DNA from: Anthoceros angustus
Taxonomy: Eukaryota; Streptophyta; Anthocerotopsida; Anthocerotales; Anthocerotaceae
NCBI GenBank assembly: GCA_010909165.1
Contig: VJWM01000117.1
Span: 496,001 to 560,000 of the forward strand
Length of the DNA: 64,000 bases
Direction of reading: 5' to 3'
Shown: piece by piece, positions 63,701 to 64,000 of the stretch
How positions within the stretch are numbered: position 1 is the first letter of the stretch
How the letters are laid out: each line of letters begins with the position of its first letter
Notes under the pieces: model-generated
What the model saw: only the letters and a program-made list of their open reading frames with translations
The model's database searches: none
Told to the model about the DNA's origin: nothing
Made by a program: the position numbers and the translations under genes

Positions 63701-63999
63701 GTGGTCATCACAGTGAAAACCATCGAACCAGTCACCTTCTCCCTAGAAGTGGTCTGCACGGCATCCTTTCCAGACTCCTATGAAATTCTACCTGCAGTCC
63801 CAGGGATTCCTCGCATTGAAAGGAACTATGAAGCCCAAACTGATTCAGTTGACTTTGACTCTTGCTTCTCCGTTGATGCCATTGCGAGGTACCCTGCACT
63901 TAAGATCGTAGGTGTGAAAAGTGAGGACATGAGCGGGGCTCAGCTATGGAGAGAGATCCGAGTCAGCACCTTGAATCACATCTTGTCGACGGACAAAGT
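57789..63999 (+). CDS. CFAP65: Cilia- and flagella-associated protein 65 (partial, continues beyond window)
   Basis: A large axonemal protein with MSP/ASH immunoglobulin-like domains, needed for the central apparatus of motile flagella; in plants this implies swimming sperm. Exon pieces: from 57789 (MEAERRKSLSG) with CPTYLEWRHWYPGEK; about 58210-58368; about 58477-58751 (FPKAFDFGYCTVNEFTDK); 58931-59209 (SPGALVFGHVLVNSSKDM); 59352-60901 (FSMDFGSLELGD, FKPIEARNYYQRVF, DNYPLYCDFIGTC); then pieces from about 61031 (FAFNCDELLPEFSLVPSEG) and 61430-62195 (GTRVLQTFVMYNTSG, RIRPEVVDLGIIVVG). The order matches animal CFAP65. A 1,693-bp tandem duplication interrupts the gene. The natural continuation is RYPALKIVGVKSEDM at 63887 to the window end. 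Several one-base indels occur in either duplicate. Confidence 0.85.
60503..63888 (+). repeat. 1,693-bp tandem duplication within CFAP65
   Basis: 60503-62195 and 62196-63888 are direct copies offset by 1,693 bp. The junction sits at GTACCCTG, an 8-bp word present both at 60503 and at 63888, the natural ends of the block. The copies differ almost only by single-base indels (near 60580, 61120, 61240, 61350, 61630 and 61690, with their counterparts). Confidence 0.95.
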
Positions 64000-64000
64000 G

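Overview
The window is nuclear DNA of a land plant. Genes are split by short GT-AG introns (mostly about 80-270 bp). It carries a PLS-class pentatricopeptide (PPR) RNA-editing factor, a DUF538 gene, a serine carboxypeptidase-like gene, plant-type Copia retroelements and a short interstitial CCCTAAA tract. CFAP65, a sperm/cilium axoneme gene, points to a plant with swimming sperm. The PPR protein carries a DYW domain of the 'KP' kind (KPAVA motif, C-terminal DRP instead of DYW), a variant I associate with hornworts, ferns and non-Selaginella lycophytes. Compact introns make a hornwort my first guess, but this is inference.

Layout. 1-11.5 kb and 21.2-34.1 kb are two copies (A and B) of one segmental duplication. 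Each holds a minus-strand LRR-Roc-COR (ROCO, TORNADO1-like) gene. Copy A is shredded by small indels. Copy B has a long open COR/C-terminal part but repeated internal tandem duplications in its Roc and LRR parts. Between them (11.5-21.2 kb) lie a truncated serine carboxypeptidase-like gene with a duplicated 5' end, two PPR-DYW remnants, a GC-rich 31-bp minisatellite and an unidentified coiled-coil ORF. Copy B also contains a terminal-inverted-repeat element and a fragment resembling the N-terminus of VPS8.

34.9-45.9 kb is a well-preserved housekeeping pair in divergent orientation: METAP2 (minus, 11 exons, last exon tandemly triplicated) and SIN3 (plus, about 20 exons). 46.9-50.6 kb holds Copia debris: a plus-strand pol with an internal inversion, next to a minus-strand gag and LTR. 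51.3-57.4 kb carries a DUF538 gene with one in-frame stop, the intact 759-codon DYW:KP PPR gene, a PPR pseudogene and an EEF1A lysine methyltransferase 1-like gene. From 57.8 kb to the window end runs CFAP65, broken by a 1,693-bp tandem duplication.

Recurring theme: many near-identical tandem duplications cut through exons, and their copies differ mainly by one- to three-base indels. Part of this is likely base-calling or assembly error, so frameshifts here should not be taken as proof of pseudogenes without read-level checks. All gene identities are from reading translated sequence; no database search was run.
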